Shown one piece after another: positions 4,276 to 6,141 of a stretch of 6,141 bases of DNA. The notes under the pieces were generated by a model. The model saw only the letters and a program-made list of their open reading frames with translations, was not told the origin of the DNA and searched no databases. Source of the DNA: DASXMX01 sp036794395 (GTDB lineage: Bacteria > Planctomycetota > Phycisphaerae > Tepidisphaerales > Tepidisphaeraceae); contig DAIRGS010000391.1 in the NCBI GenBank assembly GCA_036794395.1, forward strand, positions 1-6,141. The letters run 5' to 3'. How positions within the stretch are numbered: the stretch's first letter is position 1; each line of letters begins with the position of its first letter. Made by a program: the position numbers and the translations under genes.

Positions 4276-4815
4276 TTACGGTTCCGATGAGCTGGCGAGG
4301 GTGCGGAGAGCCAGCGCGGCGTGGGCAACGAGGCGGAGCAGCACCGCGGCGGAGAGCAGGAGAATTACGGCGATGACGCGGGAGAATTCGGAGTCGCCCA
4401 GGAATTTGAGAAGGCCGAACGGGCCGTAATAAAACAGGGAATCGAGCAGTTCGCGGAGGGCCACCAGCGCGATGGGAACAGCGCTGGCGGCGATGGGCCA
4501 ACTGAGGATGCGGAGGAAACGGGCCTGGGTGGCCAGGCCGGTGGACCAATCGATGCCGGCGGCACGATCGGGTTTTGCGGGCGTGGCGTAGGTAACCGGA
4601 GTGGCGGCGGTTGCGAAGGCGATTGCGGTAGCGAGGTCGTCGGTGGGAGCGGCGGGATTCGCGGGGGCGCGAGCCGGGGGGGGGGGGGGGGGTACTTTCG
4701 AGACGAACATGGTGAGGCTGGCGATCGACTCGGCTTCGGCTGGGGATTTTGCGTCGAGGGTTTGGGTGAGGTCGTGGCCGGTGGAGCGATCGGCGCCGGT
4801 GATGGTGTAGAGCAT
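4276..4815 (-). CDS. Two-TM membrane protein with Pro-rich linker and GspF-N-like domain
   Basis: The 179-residue protein has three parts. Residues 2-41 contain Y3-T-I-T-G-A-D-R-S-T-G, D21-A-K-S-P-A-E-A-E and F37-V-S-K-V, a pattern like the small domain at the N terminus of GspF/PilC-type proteins and of several planctomycete membrane proteins (from memory, not searched). Residues 42-58 are a Pro/Ala linker with six consecutive prolines. The C-terminal part has two hydrophobic segments (about 100-120 and 146-166) separated by a loop, with an Arg inside the second (L-L-R161-L-V), loosely recalling DUF4282-type membrane proteins. The function is unknown. The ATG at 4815 is preferred because the domain starts there; the frame is open to 5001 but that stretch is antisense to the next gene. 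AGGA at 4835-4838 is too far upstream to be a clear ribosome site. The proline run is encoded by 17 consecutive C (G on the plus strand), so length changes would remove both membrane segments. Confidence 0.7.
   Translation of the reverse strand: MLYTITGADRSTGHDLTQTLDAKSPAEAESIASLTMFVSKVPPPPPPARAPANPAAPTDDLATAIAFATAATPVTYATPAKPDRAAGIDWSTGLATQARFLRILSWPIAASAVPIALVALRELLDSLFYYGPFGLLKFLGDSEFSRVIAVILLLSAAVLLRLVAHAALALRTLASSSEP
4676..4692. repeat. Homopolymer run G17
   Basis: Seventeen consecutive G on the plus strand (C on the coding strand of the membrane-protein gene) encode residues 42-47, all proline. Both flanking parts of that gene stay in the same frame at this length. Such runs are prone to slipped-strand length change and also to sequencing error. 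Confidence 0.95.
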
Positions 4816-4943
4816 TGTGGTGACGATGAGTTTATCCTGTGAGAGTTCGGGGCGAGAGCAACATTTGCAGAGAAGTTTTGAACCGCCGGCAAGGTCGGGT
4901 AAGAAAGTCGCCCCCACATTGGGACAACAAAGGAGAACCAGCG

Positions 4944-5963
4944 ATGACGGATGCAAACACGAGCGGCCAGGTGACGCCGGAACGATTGAGCCAGATGGCA
5001 TGGGGTTACGCGATGCCGCTGATCATCGAAGCGGCGATGCAGTTGAACGTCTTCGACCTGTTGGCCGGGGGTGCCAAGACCGCGCAGCAAGTGTCGAGCG
5101 AGACGGGCGCGTCGATGCGCGGAATTCGGATGGTGTTGAACGCACTGACGGCGGCGGATCTGCTTAAAAAAGATGGCGGTGGCCAATATACGCTGGGGCC
5201 GGAGAGCGCGGCGTTTCTGGTGAGCACTTCGCCGGGGTTTCAGGGCGGGATTTTTCGGCATATCAGCAGGCAGTTGCTGCCGGTGTGGATGAATCTCACG
5301 GAGGTGGTGAAGACGGGGAAGCCGCCGCGACCGATGAATCTTGAGGGACCGGGCGCGGAGTTTTTTCTGCAATTTGTGGAAGACATTTTTCCGCTGAGTT
5401 ACGGAGCGGCGAAAATACTTGGGCAAACGTTGGGTCTGGCGGGTAAGCCGGGGCCTGTGCGGGTATTGGACCTGGCGGCGGGATCGGGCGTTTGGGGGAT
5501 TGGTCTGGCGCAGCAGTCGCCGGGCGTGACGGTGACGGCGGTGGACTGGGCGAACGTGCTGCCGGCGACGCGGCGCGTCGCGGCGAAGTTTGGCCTGGCC
5601 GACCGATTCACGTTCGTGGCCGGAGATTTACTGGAGGCGGGGTTTGGCACGGGGCATCACATCGCAACACTGGGCCATATTCTGCACAGCGAGGGCGAGG
5701 CGCGGAGCCGGGCGCTGCTGAAGAAGACGTATGAGGCGCTTGCGCCCGGCGGGACGATCGCGATCGCGGAATTCATTGCCAACGAGCAGAGGACTGGGCC
5801 GGGCAATGCGATGATCTTCGCGGTGAACATGCTGGTGAATTCCGAGGAAGGCGACACGTTTACGTTTGCCGAGATGAAATCATGGCTGAGTGAGGCGGGG
5901 TTCAAATATGTCCGGACATTGGATGCGCCGGGGCCTTCGCCGTTGATTTTAGCAACTAAATGA
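4944..5963 (+). CDS. SAM-dependent methyltransferase with N-terminal dimerisation domain
   Basis: This 339-residue protein has an N-terminal helical, winged-helix-like dimerisation domain (residues about 12-90: A29-A-M-Q-L-N-V-F-D-L-L, T46-x-x-x-V, R60-x-x-R-M-V-L-N-A-L, then the wing G79-G-Q-Y-T-L) followed by a class I methyltransferase core. Motif I is V174-L-D-L-A-A-G-S-G-V-W-G; D201 after the second strand should contact the SAM ribose; A226-G-D228-L-L and L243-G-H-I-L-H248 are the next motifs; A267-P-G-G-T-I is the post-helix turn. This order is that of O-methyltransferases acting on small, often aromatic, substrates; the substrate cannot be told. The ATG at 4944 has AGGAG (4931-4935) eight bases upstream; the GTG at 4839 is in frame but has poor coding character. 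It is transcribed away from the membrane-protein gene across a 128-base gap, with no sign of a riboswitch of its own. Confidence 0.9.
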   Translation: MTDANTSGQVTPERLSQMAWGYAMPLIIEAAMQLNVFDLLAGGAKTAQQVSSETGASMRGIRMVLNALTAADLLKKDGGGQYTLGPESAAFLVSTSPGFQGGIFRHISRQLLPVWMNLTEVVKTGKPPRPMNLEGPGAEFFLQFVEDIFPLSYGAAKILGQTLGLAGKPGPVRVLDLAAGSGVWGIGLAQQSPGVTVTAVDWANVLPATRRVAAKFGLADRFTFVAGDLLEAGFGTGHHIATLGHILHSEGEARSRALLKKTYEALAPGGTIAIAEFIANEQRTGPGNAMIFAVNMLVNSEEGDTFTFAEMKSWLSEAGFKYVRTLDAPGPSPLILATK

Positions 5964-6127
5964 TTAATGGAAGGAAATGCAACCACGGAGGCAGGCTCGA
6001 TCAAACCCCGATTTACCACGAAGGCGCGAAGTCACGAAGAACACAAATGTAAGCGATCTAACCACAGAGGGCACAGAGGAAAACAGAGAGAAGAATTTTT
6101 AACGTCGAGTAGAGAAGAGGCGCAGTC
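5964..6127. repeat. Octamer-type intergenic arrays
   Basis: Two arrays lie in this gene-free spacer. At 6016-6039 are three octamers: CCACGAAG, GCGCGAAG, TCACGAAG. At 6062-6088 are units of 8 to 10 bases ending in ACAGAG: CCACAGAG, GGCACAGAG, GAAAACAGAG. These resemble CACGAAG and CACAGAG arrays that I recall from intergenic regions of planctomycetes and other environmental bacteria. A lone related stretch, AACCACGGAGGCAGG, lies just after the methyltransferase stop. I see no terminator hairpin with a T-tract here. Confidence 0.65.
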
Positions 6128-6141
6128 ATGTTTAGACCAAT
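6128..6141 (+). CDS. Possible start of a further gene (cut off by window end)
   Basis: An ATG at 6128 is preceded by the purine-rich GAAGAGG ending at 6120, seven bases upstream, a plausible ribosome binding site. Only four full codons (M-F-R-P) are visible, so nothing can be said of the product and the call could be chance. Confidence 0.25.

Noticed and set aside
4321..4842. Plus-strand Gly-rich open frame of 173 residues
   Set aside because: It is the antisense of the membrane-protein gene; its Gly richness simply reflects the G-rich strand. The minus strand gives coherent membrane segments instead.
4878..4905. Promoter TTGAAC-16-TAAGAA for the methyltransferase
   Set aside because: Matches to consensus are poor (4 of 6 and 3 of 6); not enough to call.
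4365..5426. Minus-strand open frame of 353 residues
   Set aside because: It is Arg/Pro/Ser-rich, antisense to the methyltransferase and in a different frame from the membrane protein; a high-GC shadow frame.

Overview
The window is a 6.1 kb bacterial segment of fairly high GC. The best guess is a planctomycete-like bacterium. This rests on a DUF4058 gene, intergenic spacers full of short tandem arrays (periods of 6, 7 and 8 bases), and a membrane protein starting with a 'Y-x-I/V-T-G-A-D-R' N-terminal domain. It is inference, not a proven placement.

Layout, left to right. Positions 1-306 hold no gene, only C-rich spacer with two heptamer arrays and a candidate promoter at the right end. Positions 337-890 encode a compact type II toxin-antitoxin pair (DUF433 antitoxin, DUF5615 PIN-like toxin) joined by a GTGA start/stop overlap. 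Positions 947-1189 are a complete regulatory unit: a strong promoter, an S-box (SAM-I class) riboswitch and an intrinsic terminator, with a visible antiterminator pairing. It controls a threonine-synthase-like PLP enzyme (1294-2571). After a 251-base spacer with a very large hexamer-based hairpin come a MoaD/ThiS-like sulfur carrier ending in Gly-Gly (2823-3098), a DUF4058 protein (3119-3907) and a stand-alone NIL-domain protein (3919-4179), separated by only 20 and 11 bases. A composite repeat lies in the convergent gap before a minus-strand two-TM membrane protein (4276-4815), whose reading frame passes through a run of 17 G/C. A divergent, complete SAM-dependent methyltransferase follows (4944-5963). 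The right end (5964-6141) is repeat-filled spacer, perhaps with the first codons of another gene.

How the genes may work together: the most interesting unit is the SAM riboswitch, threonine-synthase-like enzyme, thiocarboxylate-competent carrier and NIL protein. A switch that shuts expression off when SAM is abundant points to methionine/homocysteine supply rather than threonine supply. A Gly-Gly carrier beside a PLP enzyme recalls the CysO/CysM and HcyS systems, in which sulfur is delivered as a protein thiocarboxylate. I infer that this is a carrier-dependent homocysteine-forming module in which a ThrC relative performs sulfur transfer on O-phosphohomoserine or a similar substrate. The activating enzyme and processing protease that such a system would need are not in this window.
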